DNA from: Lederbergia lenta NBRC 16444
GTDB taxonomy: Bacteria; Bacillota; Bacilli; Bacillales; Bacillaceae_C
DNA: 64,000 nt
NCBI RefSeq assembly: GCF_001591545.1
Contig: NZ_BCVC01000012.1
Location: forward strand, 1-64,000
Reading direction: 5' to 3'
Under the pieces are notes generated by a model. The model made no database searches. It saw only the letters and a list, made by a program, of their open reading frames with translations, and was not told the origin of the DNA. The position numbers and the translations under genes are program-made. This document shows positions 10,382 to 19,672 of this stretch, one piece after another. Every line of letters starts with the position of its first letter. Position 1 is the first letter of the stretch.

Positions 10382-10728
10382 GCATGAAGTACAATCCTCA
10401 TTATTAAGTAAATAACAAGTATATGGGGATGATAGAGGATAGATAAAAAAAGGGATTTTGTAATAAAGCTTTATATTTTTTCGAAAGACAATTCCCCGGG
10501 AAATATTGTAGAAGAAAATTGTAGAAATATCCCGATAAATAGTGAATGAAGTAGAAATTACAATGAAATTGACGAGAGATGGAAATCCATATATAGTACG
10601 GCCAAATGGTGAATAGAACAATCTGTCTTATATGTATTGTTTCACCTTATAGAATAGCAGCTTCTGGGGTTCCTATTTATGTGTGAAAATCCGCAGAATA
10701 ACTTGTTACATAAAAAGTCAGCTTCATT
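10382..10728. other. Gene-less stretch between ffs and dnaX
   Basis: About 350 bases without a convincing gene. The longest frames (minus strand up to 93 codons) look random and lack ribosome-binding sites. A 24-codon plus-strand frame (GTG near 10542, ending PYIVRPNGE at the stop near 10615) reads like a protein fragment and could be a relic. No repeat or RNA fold stands out. Confidence 0.4.
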
Positions 10729-10758
10729 TTGAAATAATCGGCTTTAATAAGGTATAAT
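10729..10758 (+). promoter_or_regulatory. dnaX promoter
   Basis: TTGAAA (10729-10734), 18 bp, TATAAT (10753-10758). It would start the dnaX-ebfC-recR-yaaL transcript. Confidence 0.7.
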
Positions 10759-10806
10759 GGAGGGAGTGAATAATATTTCGGGTAAAGAAAAATGGAGGAG
10801 GAGAAT

Positions 10807-12492
10807 ATGAGCTATCAAGCATTATATAGAGTATGGCGTCCACAATCATTTGCAGACGTTGTAGGTCAAGAACATGTAACAAGAACATTGCAAAATGCTC
10901 TCCTCCAGCAAAAGACATCCCATGCCTATTTATTTTCTGGACCGCGTGGAACAGGGAAAACGAGCGCAGCCAAAATTTTGGCCAAAGCGGTAAATTGCGA
11001 AAAGATGCCTATATCTGAACCTTGTAATGAATGTGCAGCATGTTTAGGCATTATGGATGGATCTAATCAAGATGTGATTGAATTTGACGCTGCTTCTAAT
11101 AGTAGAGTAGAGGAAATGCGGGATGTGCTTGATAAGGTAAACTTCGCTCCCAACTCAGTACCTTACAAAGTATATATTATTGATGAAGTGCATATGCTCT
11201 CCATTAGTGCTTTTAACGCATTACTGAAAACTTTAGAAGAGCCGCCACAGCATGTCATTTTTATTTTAGCTACAACGGAGCCACATAAAATTCCTTTGAC
11301 AATCATATCTCGTTGTCAGCGTTTTGATTTTAAACGAATTACAGCGCAAGATATTGTCGGGCGGATGACTCACATTGCCACAGAATCAGGTCTTCAATTT
11401 GATGAAAAGGCGCTTCATGTTATTGCCAGAGCCGCTGAAGGTGGAATGAGGGATGCACTGAGTCTACTTGATCAAGCTGTTTCATTTAGTGAAAATGGCG
11501 TAACAGTGGAAGACGCCTTAGCTGTCACTGGTTCAGTTGCGCAAAGTTACTTAAATCAATTGGGACAAGCGATGTATGAAAAGGATATCCCAAAAGCATT
11601 AGAGGCGCTTGAAGAGTTAATGCGTCAAGGTAAAGATCCGGCCCGTTTTGTTGAAGACTTGATTTTGTATTTTCGTGACATGCTTTTATACAAAACAGCT
11701 CCCAATCTAGAAGAGTCATTGGAACGTGCAATGCTTGATGAGGAATTTACAACACTATCAAAAGTGATTCTGCCTGAACAGATATACGAATACATTGATA
11801 TACTGAACAAAACTCAGCAAGAAATGAGATTTTCTAATCATGCTCGAATTTATTTAGAAGTGTGTTTGGTAAAACTTTGCCAAATGGAGAATAAAGCAAG
11901 TGTTGCAAATGATTCAAGCGTACAGGAGTTGTTCGCTAAAATTGATATACTTGAAAAAGAAATATCTTCATTGAAGAAAAATAGACCAACTGGCGAAGAG
12001 GTAGCAAAAAGCCAGCCGTCTAAAAAACCAGCTCGTTCAACGATGAAATACCGTGCAAATACTAGAATGATTAAAGAGGTATTGAAGGAAGCAACCAGAG
12101 AAGATTTAAATACCATCAAAAGTCGCTGGGGAGATCTTCTTGACATGTTGAATAGTAGACAAATGCGTTCTCAGTCTGCTCTTTTAAATGATGCAGAGCC
12201 AGCAGCTGCTTCTCCGGATGCATTTGTGTTAAAATTCAAGTATGAAATTCATTGTCAAATGGCAGTGGAGAATCATAAGCTCATTGAAACAATATCAGAG
12301 TTTTTAAAGGAAATGTCGGGAAAGGAATATCGTTTTGTTGGTGTTCCCGAAGAGCAATGGTCTGAGATTAGGGAAGAATTTTTACAAACGCAAACAGAAA
12401 ATGGAGATCATGGAGAAGAAGAGAATGAAGATCCACTAATTGCAGAAGCAATGAAACTAGTTGGTGCTGATTTGATTGAAATAAAAAATTAA
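10807..12492 (+). CDS. dnaX: DNA polymerase III subunit tau/gamma
   Basis: The clamp-loader ATPase that loads the beta clamp and links the polymerases. It is 561 residues from the ATG at 10807, which follows GGAGGAG and gives the conserved start [12 protein letters not shown]. Walker A is GPRGTGKT (45-52), the zinc cysteines are 64, 73, 76 and 79, and Walker B is IIDEVHML. The sensor region ATTEPHKIP follows. The C-terminal part after about residue 360 is the tau extension, ending [22 protein letters not shown] saw no obvious slippery frameshift site, in line with a single product in Bacillus. It heads the operon with ebfC and recR. Confidence 0.98.
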   Translation: MSYQALYRVWRPQSFADVVGQEHVTRTLQNALLQQKTSHAYLFSGPRGTGKTSAAKILAKAVNCEKMPISEPCNECAACLGIMDGSNQDVIEFDAASNSRVEEMRDVLDKVNFAPNSVPYKVYIIDEVHMLSISAFNALLKTLEEPPQHVIFILATTEPHKIPLTIISRCQRFDFKRITAQDIVGRMTHIATESGLQFDEKALHVIARAAEGGMRDALSLLDQAVSFSENGVTVEDALAVTGSVAQSYLNQLGQAMYEKDIPKALEALEELMRQGKDPARFVEDLILYFRDMLLYKTAPNLEESLERAMLDEEFTTLSKVILPEQIYEYIDILNKTQQEMRFSNHARIYLEVCLVKLCQMENKASVANDSSVQELFAKIDILEKEISSLKKNRPTGEEVAKSQPSKKPARSTMKYRANTRMIKEVLKEATREDLNTIKSRWGDLLDMLNSRQMRSQSALLNDAEPAAASPDAFVLKFKYEIHCQMAVENHKLIETISEFLKEMSGKEYRFVGVPEEQWSEIREEFLQTQTENGDHGEEENEDPLIAEAMKLVGADLIEIKN

Positions 12493-12515
12493 ATTTAAAT
12501 GGAGGTACGGAAATT

Positions 12516-12833
12516 ATGCGTGGAATGGGAAATATGCAAGGTATGATGAAACAGATGCAAAAGATGCAGAAGAAAATGGCGGAGGCTCAAGAAGAGCTTG
12601 GAGAGAAGCGAATCGAAGGAACAGCTGGCGGCGGTATGGTAACAGTTGTAGTATCAGGCCATAAAGAAATATTAGAAGTTAACATTAAAGAAGAAGTAGT
12701 TGATCCAGAAGATATTGAAATGCTTCAAGACCTTGTGCTGGCTGCTACAAATGATGCGTTGAAACAAGCAGAAGACCTAACAAGCCAAACGATGGGGCAA
12801 TTCACTAAAGGAATCAACCTTCCTGGAATGTAG
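12516..12833 (+). CDS. ebfC: YbaB/EbfC nucleoid-associated protein
   Basis: A small dimeric DNA-binding protein of 105 residues. The Met- and Gln-rich N-terminal helix ([20 protein letters not shown]) and the glycine-rich core [14 protein letters not shown] are typical of the family. The start follows GGAGGT. It lies 23 bases after dnaX and 12 bases before recR, an order conserved across bacteria that suggests a link with replication or repair. The exact role in Bacillus (YaaK) is unsettled. Confidence 0.95.
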   Translation: MRGMGNMQGMMKQMQKMQKKMAEAQEELGEKRIEGTAGGGMVTVVVSGHKEILEVNIKEEVVDPEDIEMLQDLVLAATNDALKQAEDLTSQTMGQFTKGINLPGM

Positions 12834-12845
12834 GAGGTTTTAAAT

Positions 12846-13442
12846 ATGCATTATCCAGAACCAATATCAAAGCTGATTGATAGCTTTATGAAATTGCCGG
12901 GAATCGGGCCAAAAACTGCTGCCCGCCTGGCTTTTTTCGTTCTTAATATGAAAGAAGATACGGTGCTTGAGTTTGCAAAGGCGCTCGTAAATGCAAAGCG
13001 TGACCTTGGATTTTGTTCTGTTTGCGGACATATTACAGATCAAGACCCCTGCTATATTTGTAAAGATGAGCGGCGGAATCGTACAGTGATTTGTGTTGTT
13101 CAAGAACCTAAAGATGTGATAGCAATGGAAAAGATGAAGGAATATAATGGGCTATACCATGTATTACATGGCTCCATTTCCCCAATGGAGGGAATTGGAC
13201 CGGAGGATATTAATATTCCTGATTTATTAAAAAGACTACAGGATGATACTGTCCAAGAAGTAATTTTGGCAACAAATCCAAATATTGAAGGTGAAGCAAC
13301 GGCGATGTACATCAGTAGGCTCTTGAAGCCATCTGGGATTACAGTTACTCGGATTGCTCACGGTTTGCCAGTTGGAGGAGACCTTGAATACGCGGATGAA
13401 GTCACCCTCTCTAAAGCAATGGAAGGTAGAAGAGAATTATAA
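12846..13442 (+). CDS. recR: Recombination mediator RecR
   Basis: It acts with RecF and RecO to load RecA on gapped DNA in recombinational repair. It is 198 residues, the standard length. An N-terminal helix-hairpin-helix ([16 protein letters not shown]) is followed by a four-cysteine zinc finger (Cys57, 60, 69, 72) and a Toprim domain containing [10 protein letters not shown] and [15 protein letters not shown]. The C-terminus has [17 protein letters not shown]. The start has AGGAGG. It is the third gene of the dnaX operon. Confidence 0.98.
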   Translation: MHYPEPISKLIDSFMKLPGIGPKTAARLAFFVLNMKEDTVLEFAKALVNAKRDLGFCSVCGHITDQDPCYICKDERRNRTVICVVQEPKDVIAMEKMKEYNGLYHVLHGSISPMEGIGPEDINIPDLLKRLQDDTVQEVILATNPNIEGEATAMYISRLLKPSGITVTRIAHGLPVGGDLEYADEVTLSKAMEGRREL

Positions 13443-13461
13443 TTACGAAGGGGTGCATTGT

Positions 13462-13674
13462 TTGTTTCGTAAAAAGAAGCTTCGTAAAGAATATGATCAG
13501 AAATTAATAGATGTAATGGAAATGACAAGGGAAGATTGGCTTCGTCAAAGGCATTTAGAGAACTTAAGCTATGAACAAAGTGAAGATCTACGTTGTGGAA
13601 CGTTACTTGCGCAGGCAAAGTATTTTTTTCTATTCCGTGAAGCAAAAATTAGAAAGATTTCTATGAAAAAATAA
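13462..13674 (+). CDS. yaaL: YaaL family protein (DUF2508), unknown function
   Basis: A small basic protein of 70 residues (FRKKKLRKEYDQKL at the start, AKYFFLFREAKIRKISMKK at the end). It matches B. subtilis YaaL in position (recR-yaaL-bofA) and in its AEAKYFF-like C-terminal motif. I placed the start at a TTG because AAGGGGTG lies 6 bases upstream. A GTG three codons earlier would overlap that site, and longer in-frame versions overlap recR. No enzymatic motif is visible. Confidence 0.82.
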   Translation: MFRKKKLRKEYDQKLIDVMEMTREDWLRQRHLENLSYEQSEDLRCGTLLAQAKYFFLFREAKIRKISMKK

Positions 13675-13691
13675 TGTGAGTATCTAACTCT

Positions 13692-13720
13692 GTTCTTTTC
13701 GGACAAACCTTTCATACACT
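13692..13720 (+). promoter_or_regulatory. Possible sigma-E promoter of bofA
   Basis: CATACACT (13713-13720) matches the sigma-E -10 consensus, but the -35 region (around TGTTCTT) is a poor match. bofA acts in the mother cell, so a sigma-E promoter would make sense. Confidence 0.35.
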
Positions 13721-13757
13721 AGAATGAGAGGTCAAACAGTTACGGGAGGGATAGTGC

Positions 13758-14021
13758 TTGGAGCCAATAATAATTATTTTAGGGATATGTGGTTTGATTA
13801 TGTTCTTTCTATTGGTGAGCATGCCAGGGAAAGCACTGAAATGGACTGGTCAAGCTATTATGAAAGTGATGATAGGTGCCATATTCTTATTTTTTTTGAA
13901 TGCCGTTGGAAATCAATTTGGCATCTTCGTCCCAATTAATTTGATTACTTCTGTTGTTTCTGGTTTCCTAGGCTTGCCAGGAGTTGCCGCACTAACTGTG
14001 ATTCAATTATGGATAATATAA
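13758..14021 (+). CDS. bofA: BofA, regulator of pro-sigma-K processing
   Basis: An 87-residue integral membrane protein. In B. subtilis, BofA with SpoIVFA holds the SpoIVFB protease inactive until the forespore signal arrives. Two hydrophobic stretches (about 3-22 and 34-55) and a hydrophobic glycine-rich tail (VVSGFLGLPGVAALTVIQ) are visible, and the length equals that of B. subtilis BofA. The TTG start is supported by GGAGGG 7 bases upstream. It follows yaaL and ends in its own terminator. Confidence 0.93.
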   Translation: MEPIIIILGICGLIMFFLLVSMPGKALKWTGQAIMKVMIGAIFLFFLNAVGNQFGIFVPINLITSVVSGFLGLPGVAALTVIQLWII

Positions 14022-14050
14022 ACATCCGCTATCAAGAAGCGGATGTTTTT
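14021..14050 (+). terminator. Terminator after bofA
   Basis: AACATCCGCT (14021-14030) pairs with AGCGGATGTT (14038-14047), followed by Ts. Confidence 0.9.
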
Positions 14051-14293
14051 ACTTTTTTAATTAATAAATGTGGAAGTGTATTTACAGGTGTATCTCCTTT
14101 ATTAACTAAACTGCATCACTGCTAACTTAATAGAATATAATCAAGTATGGAAAAAGAGAATGTAAATTTAATTAAGGTCTGGAACCTTAAAAGTTATCTA
14201 TAACCATGATAAATATATTGCAGACAAACACGGCGAAGGAATCATTAGCATATGATGATTGTGAACATGTATTTAGTTAATGTTAGCAATTGT
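14051..14293. other. Gene-less gap where B. subtilis carries the rrnA operon
   Basis: About 240 AT-rich bases with no gene, no rRNA or tRNA relic and no repeat that I can recognise. In B. subtilis an rRNA operon lies between bofA and csfB. Confidence 0.4.
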
Positions 14294-14321
14294 GTATACA
14301 ACTAAGAGGATTGGGTAAAAT
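14294..14321 (+). promoter_or_regulatory. Candidate sigma-F promoter of csfB
   Basis: GTATA (14294-14298) and GGGTAAAAT (14313-14321, matching GGNNANANT) resemble a sigma-F promoter. The 14-bp spacing is 1-2 bp short. csfB is a sigma-F gene in B. subtilis. Confidence 0.4.
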
Positions 14322-14342
14322 ATTATGTATGGAGGTGGGGTT

Positions 14343-14516
14343 ATGGAGAAATGCATCGTGTGCGATGAAGCGCAGAAATATGGTATTCATCTTTATACAT
14401 CTTTTATTTGTACAGATTGCGAGAAAGCTATGATTAATACAGATCCAACCGATCCAACATACAAGTATTTTATCAATCAATTAAAAGTTGTTACAGAATC
14501 GAAAATCATGTCATAA
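14343..14516 (+). CDS. csfB: Anti-sigma-G factor Gin (CsfB)
   Basis: A 57-residue zinc-binding protein that inhibits sigma-G until engulfment is complete. Two CxxC pairs (Cys4/Cys7 and Cys23/Cys26) flank the family core GIHLYTSFICTDCE. The start follows GGAGGTGGGG. It stands alone between its own candidate promoter and a terminator. The neighbours xpaC and yaaN of B. subtilis are missing, so the next gene is the decarboxylase. Confidence 0.93.
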   Translation: MEKCIVCDEAQKYGIHLYTSFICTDCEKAMINTDPTDPTYKYFINQLKVVTESKIMS

Positions 14517-14545
14517 ACCAGGCCACTTAAGCAGCCTGGTTTTTA
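14515..14545 (+). terminator. Terminator after csfB
   Basis: AAACCAGGC pairs with GCCTGGTTT around a 10-base loop, with Ts following. It overlaps the stop codon by two bases. Confidence 0.9.
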
Positions 14546-14628
14546 TAATGCATACAGGTTAAACAAGAATGTTATACATAAATATGATATTATCGTTTCA
14601 ATGGTTATTGATAGAGAGGGTTAAAATC

Positions 14629-16062
14629 ATGGATCAAAATCAAATACCACTCTTTAATAAGTTAATGGAACATAAAATGAAAAAGACCATTTCATTTCAT
14701 GTTCCTGGTCATAAAAGTGGAATATTACTTAATGGATTAGACGAGGCCTTTACCAACTTTATGGAATTTGACGTAACGGAGCTATCAGGGCTCGATGATT
14801 TGCATGAACCTGACGAAGCAATTTTCGAAGCCCAGCAACTTTTGTCTAATGTATATAGAACAAAAAAAAGTTATTTTCTCGTTAATGGCAGCACGGTAGG
14901 TAATCTAGCAATGATTTTGGCGTGTTGTAAGGAAGGAGATGCCGTTTTAGTTCAACGTAATTGTCATAAATCTATATTAAACGGTCTTATGATGGCCAAT
15001 GTGAAGCCGATCTTTATTACCCCGGAAATACAAAGTGATTTATCGTTGACTTCAAAAGTAAACCCAACGTATGTAAAGCAAGCATTTGAACAGTATCCTA
15101 ATATAAAGGCATGCATATTTACATATCCTGATTATTACGGAAAAACATACAATCTTAAAAGGATTATTGAAATAGCACATCTACATGATTCGGTTGTTTT
15201 AATAGATGAAGCTCATGGGCCGCACTTCCAGCTTGGAGGACCCTTCCCACCATCGGCTCTTACATTAGGTGCCGATATTGTTGTTCACTCCGCTCATAAA
15301 ATGTTGCCTGCAATGACAATGGGGTCTTACTTACATGTTAACAGTGAACGCATAGTTCAAGAGAAAGTTGAATTCTATTTGTCAGCTTTACAATCGAGTA
15401 GTCCATCATACCCAATTATGGCCTCGCTTGATATTGCACGCGCCTATTTAGCCAATTTTTCAGAGGAAGATGTTATATATACGCTGGCAAAGAGAAAAAA
15501 TTTCTTAAATGAACTCGTAAACAAACCTAAATTGTATGTTCATCCGCTTGAAGAGGGACAGGATCCACTAAAAATGCTGATCTCACATGAAGACTTAACT
15601 GGTTATGAATTGCAGACAGTTTTTGAGAATCAACATATTTATCCTGAGATGGCAGATCCTTTTCAAGTGCTTTTTACCTTACCTCTTTTAAAAAGGCATA
15701 TGGAATTTCCGTATGAAGAAGCAGCTAAAAAAATAAATATGATGCATTGGGAGAAAACAAATAGTCTTCGTCCAATTAACAGCTCTCCTATAAATAAAGA
15801 CAAAAAAATAAGCACATTATTTTTTTCATATAAGGAAATGTTAGATAAAACGACAGAGATAATAGCAATGAATAAAGCAGTCGGAAGAATAGCGGCTAAA
15901 ATGGTCATTCCCTATCCGCCAGGCATACCATTATTATTACCAGGTGAAATAATTACTATTGAACATATAGAACAATTGAGAGAATTAATACGAACAAATA
16001 CTCATTTTCAAGGTGGGGGAGAATTATTGAAAGTAGAGAAGGTGGAAGTCTTTATCTACTAA
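14629..16062 (+). CDS. yaaO: Aminotransferase-fold PLP decarboxylase (Orn/Lys/Arg decarboxylase family)
   Basis: A 477-residue fold-type I PLP enzyme like B. subtilis YaaO and SpeA. The PLP lysine is in HSAHKMLPAMTMGSYLH, preceded by the cofactor Asp in LIDEAHGPHF. The small C-terminal domain has the family motif IPYPPGIPLLLPGE. The substrate (lysine, arginine or ornithine) cannot be told from sequence, and B. subtilis YaaO is only putatively a lysine decarboxylase. The start at 14629 has a modest AGAGGG site, and a longer frame begins upstream without one. tmk follows about 60 bases on. Confidence 0.88.
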   Translation: MDQNQIPLFNKLMEHKMKKTISFHVPGHKSGILLNGLDEAFTNFMEFDVTELSGLDDLHEPDEAIFEAQQLLSNVYRTKKSYFLVNGSTVGNLAMILACCKEGDAVLVQRNCHKSILNGLMMANVKPIFITPEIQSDLSLTSKVNPTYVKQAFEQYPNIKACIFTYPDYYGKTYNLKRIIEIAHLHDSVVLIDEAHGPHFQLGGPFPPSALTLGADIVVHSAHKMLPAMTMGSYLHVNSERIVQEKVEFYLSALQSSSPSYPIMASLDIARAYLANFSEEDVIYTLAKRKNFLNELVNKPKLYVHPLEEGQDPLKMLISHEDLTGYELQTVFENQHIYPEMADPFQVLFTLPLLKRHMEFPYEEAAKKINMMHWEKTNSLRPINSSPINKDKKISTLFFSYKEMLDKTTEIIAMNKAVGRIAAKMVIPYPPGIPLLLPGEIITIEHIEQLRELIRTNTHFQGGGELLKVEKVEVFIY

Positions 16063-16077
16063 GCTTCAAGTAGCCAA

Positions 16078-16086
16078 TGGTATACT
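16078..16086 (+). promoter_or_regulatory. Possible extended -10 promoter of tmk
   Basis: TGG followed by TATACT (16081-16086) forms an extended -10 without a clear -35. Confidence 0.4.
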
Positions 16087-16119
16087 AAAACTAGAAGTTT
16101 ACACAATGGAGGATGCAGT

Positions 16120-16758
16120 ATGCGAGGTTTATTTATTACGTTTGAGGGTCCTGAAGGTGCAGGGAAAACAACAATTATTCAAAAAGTGGCAAAGGAAATG
16201 GAAAATGGCGGAATCGACGTTGTGTTAACGAGAGAACCTGGTGGTATCCAAATTTCCGAACAAATAAGACAAGTTATTCTAGATCCAGCAAACACAGCAA
16301 TGGATGCAAGAACAGAGGCTTTATTATATGCAGCTGCAAGGCGTCAACATTTAGTGGAGAAGGTAATTCCAGCTCTAAAAAAAGGAGCAATAGTACTTTG
16401 TGATCGATTTATTGATAGTTCACTTGCTTACCAAGGACATGCAAGAGGATTGGGAATGGATGAAGTACTTTCAATCAACCAATTTGCTATTCAGGAATTA
16501 ATGCCTGATAAAACATTATACTTTGATATTGAACCAGAAATTGGTTTGAAGAGGATTGAAGCCCATACGGGACGTGAGGTTAATCGCTTAGATTTAGAAA
16601 AAGTCACCTTCCATCACAAGGTAAGAGAAGGCTATAAAATTCTATTAGAGAGATTTCCAGAAAGAATTACTTCCATTGATGCAAGCGCATCTCTGCATAC
16701 GGTATATGAAGAGACAGTGGCTATAATAGAAAAATTGCTTGTTAAGAAGGCAAATTAG
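16120..16758 (+). CDS. tmk: Thymidylate kinase
   Basis: It phosphorylates dTMP to dTDP for DNA synthesis. It is 212 residues, the typical length. The P-loop is [11 protein letters not shown] (7-17), the DRF motif is in [14 protein letters not shown], and the dTMP-binding arginine follows TREPGG. The start has a GGAGG ribosome-binding site. It opens the tmk-darA-holB-ricT-yabA cluster, which groups replication-related functions. Confidence 0.98.
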   Translation: MRGLFITFEGPEGAGKTTIIQKVAKEMENGGIDVVLTREPGGIQISEQIRQVILDPANTAMDARTEALLYAAARRQHLVEKVIPALKKGAIVLCDRFIDSSLAYQGHARGLGMDEVLSINQFAIQELMPDKTLYFDIEPEIGLKRIEAHTGREVNRLDLEKVTFHHKVREGYKILLERFPERITSIDASASLHTVYEETVAIIEKLLVKKAN

Positions 16759-16826
16759 ACTGGGTTAATTTAAATAAAATATTTTTTTATGAATATTTGA
16801 TTTCCGATGTATCATATAGGGATTGC

Positions 16827-16835
16827 TGATATAAT
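16827..16835 (+). promoter_or_regulatory. Possible extended -10 promoter of darA
   Basis: TGA then consensus TATAAT (16830-16835), an extended -10 element about 47 bases before the darA start. Confidence 0.45.
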
Positions 16836-16878
16836 AAATATAAAAGTATACGATGAAACTAAATGGAGGGGTGATTGA

Positions 16879-17211
<333 letters not shown>

Positions 17212-17335
17212 TAAAATATTTCAAAATACGCATACTGGAAATATATAGATTTCTAAATAAATTTTATATCAAGAAGGCAATCTATGGAGTCTATCTTGAA
17301 GGATTGCTCCTTAATTTATAAAGGTTAGCGAGTGA

Positions 17336-18346
17336 ATGCATGTGTCCATATCTTGGAGCGAATTTGAGCAAGCTCAGCCATTTGCAGCTAAAATGATGAG
17401 AAGCAGTATAAACAAAAACCGCGTTGCTCATGCATATTTATTTGAAGGAGAGCGGGGGACAGGCAAGCGGGATGTAAGCACGCTAATGGCTGAGAGCCTT
17501 TTTTGTGAAAGGCCAGAAAACATCCTCCCTTGTGGCAGTTGTATTAACTGTAAACGAATTAAGAATGGTAATCATCCAGATGTCCATGTAGTTGAGCCAG
17601 ATGGATTATCGATTAAAATAGATCAAATACGATCATTACGTACAGAATTTAGTAAATCTGGCGTAGAATCGAAGAAAAAGCTATATGTAATCATAGAAGC
17701 AGAAAAGATGACAATTTCAGCAGCTAATAGTTTGTTGAAATTTTTAGAAGAGCCGCATTCGGAAACTACAGCTATTTTAATAACTGAACAACCACAGCAA
17801 ATATTACCAACGATATTATCTCGTTGCCAAATGATTTCTTTTAAATCATTACCTGCTGTCTACTTTAGTGAAAAGCTTCAAAAAGCAGGTGTTCACCCAG
17901 TAAAGGCACCACTTTTAGCATCTATAACAAATAATTTGCAGGAAGCATTAGAGCTAAATGACGATGATTGGTTTGCACAAGCCAGAAAAATAGTGTTAAA
18001 ATTATATGAAGTCTTGAAAAAGAATCCGTTATACGCGTTAACCGCTCTTCAAGATGAATGGATTGTTCACTTTAAAGAAAAAGCTCAGATAGATATGGGA
18101 TTAAATCTTTTATTACTCATATATAAAGACGTGCTCTATATACAAATGGGGAAAGATCAGCAACTTGTATATGCAGATCAAAGGAACATATTTGAAACGG
18201 ATGCTTTACAGATCTCTTCAAGACGGCTGTCTGAACAAATGACGGCCATTTTAGAAGCTAAACGGAAATTAAACGCAAATATGAATCCTCAGCTGTTGAT
18301 GGAACAGCTTGTGCTAAATTTGCAGGGGGGACCTTCTTTTGTATAA
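17336..18346 (+). CDS. holB: DNA polymerase III subunit delta prime
   Basis: The stator subunit of the clamp loader. It is 336 residues, matching B. subtilis HolB. The AAA+ fold is recognisable (AHAYLFEGERGTGKRD), but the P-loop ends in Lys-Arg rather than Lys-Thr/Ser, as expected for a subunit that does not hydrolyse ATP. A cysteine cluster (CERPENILPCGSCINC) binds zinc. NSLLKFLEEP and the arginine-finger region TILSRCQ follow. The start is uncertain: the ATG at 17336 has only AAGG at a distance, and GTG at 17342 is possible. The last 8 bases overlap ricT. Confidence 0.95.
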   Translation: MHVSISWSEFEQAQPFAAKMMRSSINKNRVAHAYLFEGERGTGKRDVSTLMAESLFCERPENILPCGSCINCKRIKNGNHPDVHVVEPDGLSIKIDQIRSLRTEFSKSGVESKKKLYVIIEAEKMTISAANSLLKFLEEPHSETTAILITEQPQQILPTILSRCQMISFKSLPAVYFSEKLQKAGVHPVKAPLLASITNNLQEALELNDDDWFAQARKIVLKLYEVLKKNPLYALTALQDEWIVHFKEKAQIDMGLNLLLLIYKDVLYIQMGKDQQLVYADQRNIFETDALQISSRRLSEQMTAILEAKRKLNANMNPQLLMEQLVLNLQGGPSFV

Positions 18347-19160
18347 TGTGATAGGTGTCCGGTTTAAAAAGGCCGGTAAAATATATTATTTTGACCCAGG
18401 AGAGTTTCCAATAAGTAAAAGTGATTACGTCATTGTGGAAACAGCTCGGGGTATCGAGTATGGGAAAGCTGTTACTGATAAGAAACAGGTAAATGAACAT
18501 GACGTTGTATTGCCACTTAAAAAGGTAGTACGTTTGGCTGACCAGAAAGACCAAATGAATGTGGAAGAAAATAAGCAAGCAGCAGAACAGGCTTTTGAAG
18601 TCTGTTGCGATAAAGTACTAGAACATCAACTAGATATGAAATTAGTAGATGTGGAATATACGTTTGACCGAAACAAAGTAATATTTTACTTTACGGCTGA
18701 CGGAAGGGTGGACTTCCGGGACCTTGTTAAGGACTTAGCTTCCATCTTTCGTACAAGAATTGAGCTCAGACAAATTGGAGTGAGAGATGAAGCAAAAATG
18801 CTTGGGGGAATCGGACCTTGTGGTCGGATGCTTTGTTGCTCTACATTCCTTGGAGATTTTGAGCCGGTTTCTATTAAGATGGCTAAAGATCAGAATCTTT
18901 CCTTGAATCCTACTAAAATTTCAGGTTTGTGCGGCCGCTTAATGTGCTGTTTAAAATACGAGAATGATGAATATGAAGAAGCCAAGGCAGAATTACCTGA
19001 TTTAGGTGAGTCGATCAAAACGCCTGATGGTCCTGGAAAAGTTATTGGTTTAAATTTATTAGAGCGTGTAATTCAAGTGAATTTAACAGGGCAGGAACGC
19101 GTTTTAGACTATACTTTGGAAGAGATCTTGAGTGAAAGTGCAGTTCCGGCCAGAGAATAA
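18339..19160 (+). CDS. ricT: RicT (YaaT), PSP1-domain component of the Ric/Y complex
   Basis: With RicA and RicF it forms a complex carrying Fe-S clusters that promotes RNase Y-dependent RNA maturation, Spo0A phosphorylation and biofilm genes in B. subtilis. It is 273 residues. The PSP1 domain contains two clustered cysteine motifs ([11 protein letters not shown] and [11 protein letters not shown]) that are likely cluster ligands. The TTG start lies inside holB and has a strong GCAGGGGGG site 8 bases upstream, so the two are translationally coupled. yabA follows within 14 bases. Confidence 0.96.
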   Translation: MYNVIGVRFKKAGKIYYFDPGEFPISKSDYVIVETARGIEYGKAVTDKKQVNEHDVVLPLKKVVRLADQKDQMNVEENKQAAEQAFEVCCDKVLEHQLDMKLVDVEYTFDRNKVIFYFTADGRVDFRDLVKDLASIFRTRIELRQIGVRDEAKMLGGIGPCGRMLCCSTFLGDFEPVSIKMAKDQNLSLNPTKISGLCGRLMCCLKYENDEYEEAKAELPDLGESIKTPDGPGKVIGLNLLERVIQVNLTGQERVLDYTLEEILSESAVPARE

Positions 19161-19174
19161 CGAGGTGTAAAAGT

Positions 19175-19540
19175 ATGGATAAAAAGGAGTTCTTCGATTC
19201 TGTCAGCAGCATGGAGATGCAGATTGGCCATTTGTATCAACAGCTTGGGGAGATCAAGCAGTATCTTGCTGAGTTGATAGAGGAAAACCATGCCTTGAGA
19301 CTGGAAAATACACATTTACGTAATCATATGGAACAAGAGCCAGAGCCGAAAAGTATGTCATCCGCTTCCGAAGGAAAACCGAAGGAAAGTGTATACGATA
19401 AAATGTCGGAGATTGGCGAAGGTTATGATAACCTTGCTCGCCTATACCAAGAGGGCTTCCATATTTGTAACGTCCATTTCGGCAGTCCTCGCCGTGATGA
19501 AGATTGTCTGTTTTGTCTTTCCTTTTTGAATAAGAAATAA
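19175..19540 (+). CDS. yabA: Replication initiation control protein YabA
   Basis: It binds DnaA and the beta clamp to prevent over-initiation. It is 121 residues. The N-terminal part (about 1-50) is a leucine-zipper helix ([20 protein letters not shown]), the middle is a flexible linker, and the C-terminal domain is a zinc site (HICNVHFG followed by [11 protein letters not shown]). The start follows CGAGGTG. It completes the tmk-yabA cluster, which is rich in replication genes. Confidence 0.96.
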   Translation: MDKKEFFDSVSSMEMQIGHLYQQLGEIKQYLAELIEENHALRLENTHLRNHMEQEPEPKSMSSASEGKPKESVYDKMSEIGEGYDNLARLYQEGFHICNVHFGSPRRDEDCLFCLSFLNKK

Positions 19541-19593
19541 ATTGGTTTGACAGAATTTCCATATAGAGCAGAATTGGCCATAAAATATGAGGC

Positions 19594-19626
19594 AGCCTTC
19601 CTTTTTAAAAAAGGAAGGCTCTTTTA
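19594..19626 (+). terminator. Terminator after yabA
   Basis: AGCCTTCCTT (19594-19603) pairs with AAGGAAGGCT (19611-19620), followed by a short T run. Confidence 0.75.
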
Positions 19627-19672
19627 AAGAGAAAAATAAACTATAAACTTTTTATAAAAGTGGTTTCTATAT

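Noticed and set aside
10175-10387. A 70-codon plus-strand frame
   Set aside because: It lies inside the SRP RNA and its terminator.
10340-10621. A 93-codon minus-strand frame in the ffs-dnaX gap
   Set aside because: AT-rich composition, no ribosome-binding site and no recognisable motif; it runs through the ffs terminator.
11500-11900. Frameshift site in dnaX for a shorter gamma product
   Set aside because: No A-run followed by a strong hairpin could be seen, and Bacillus dnaX gives a single product.
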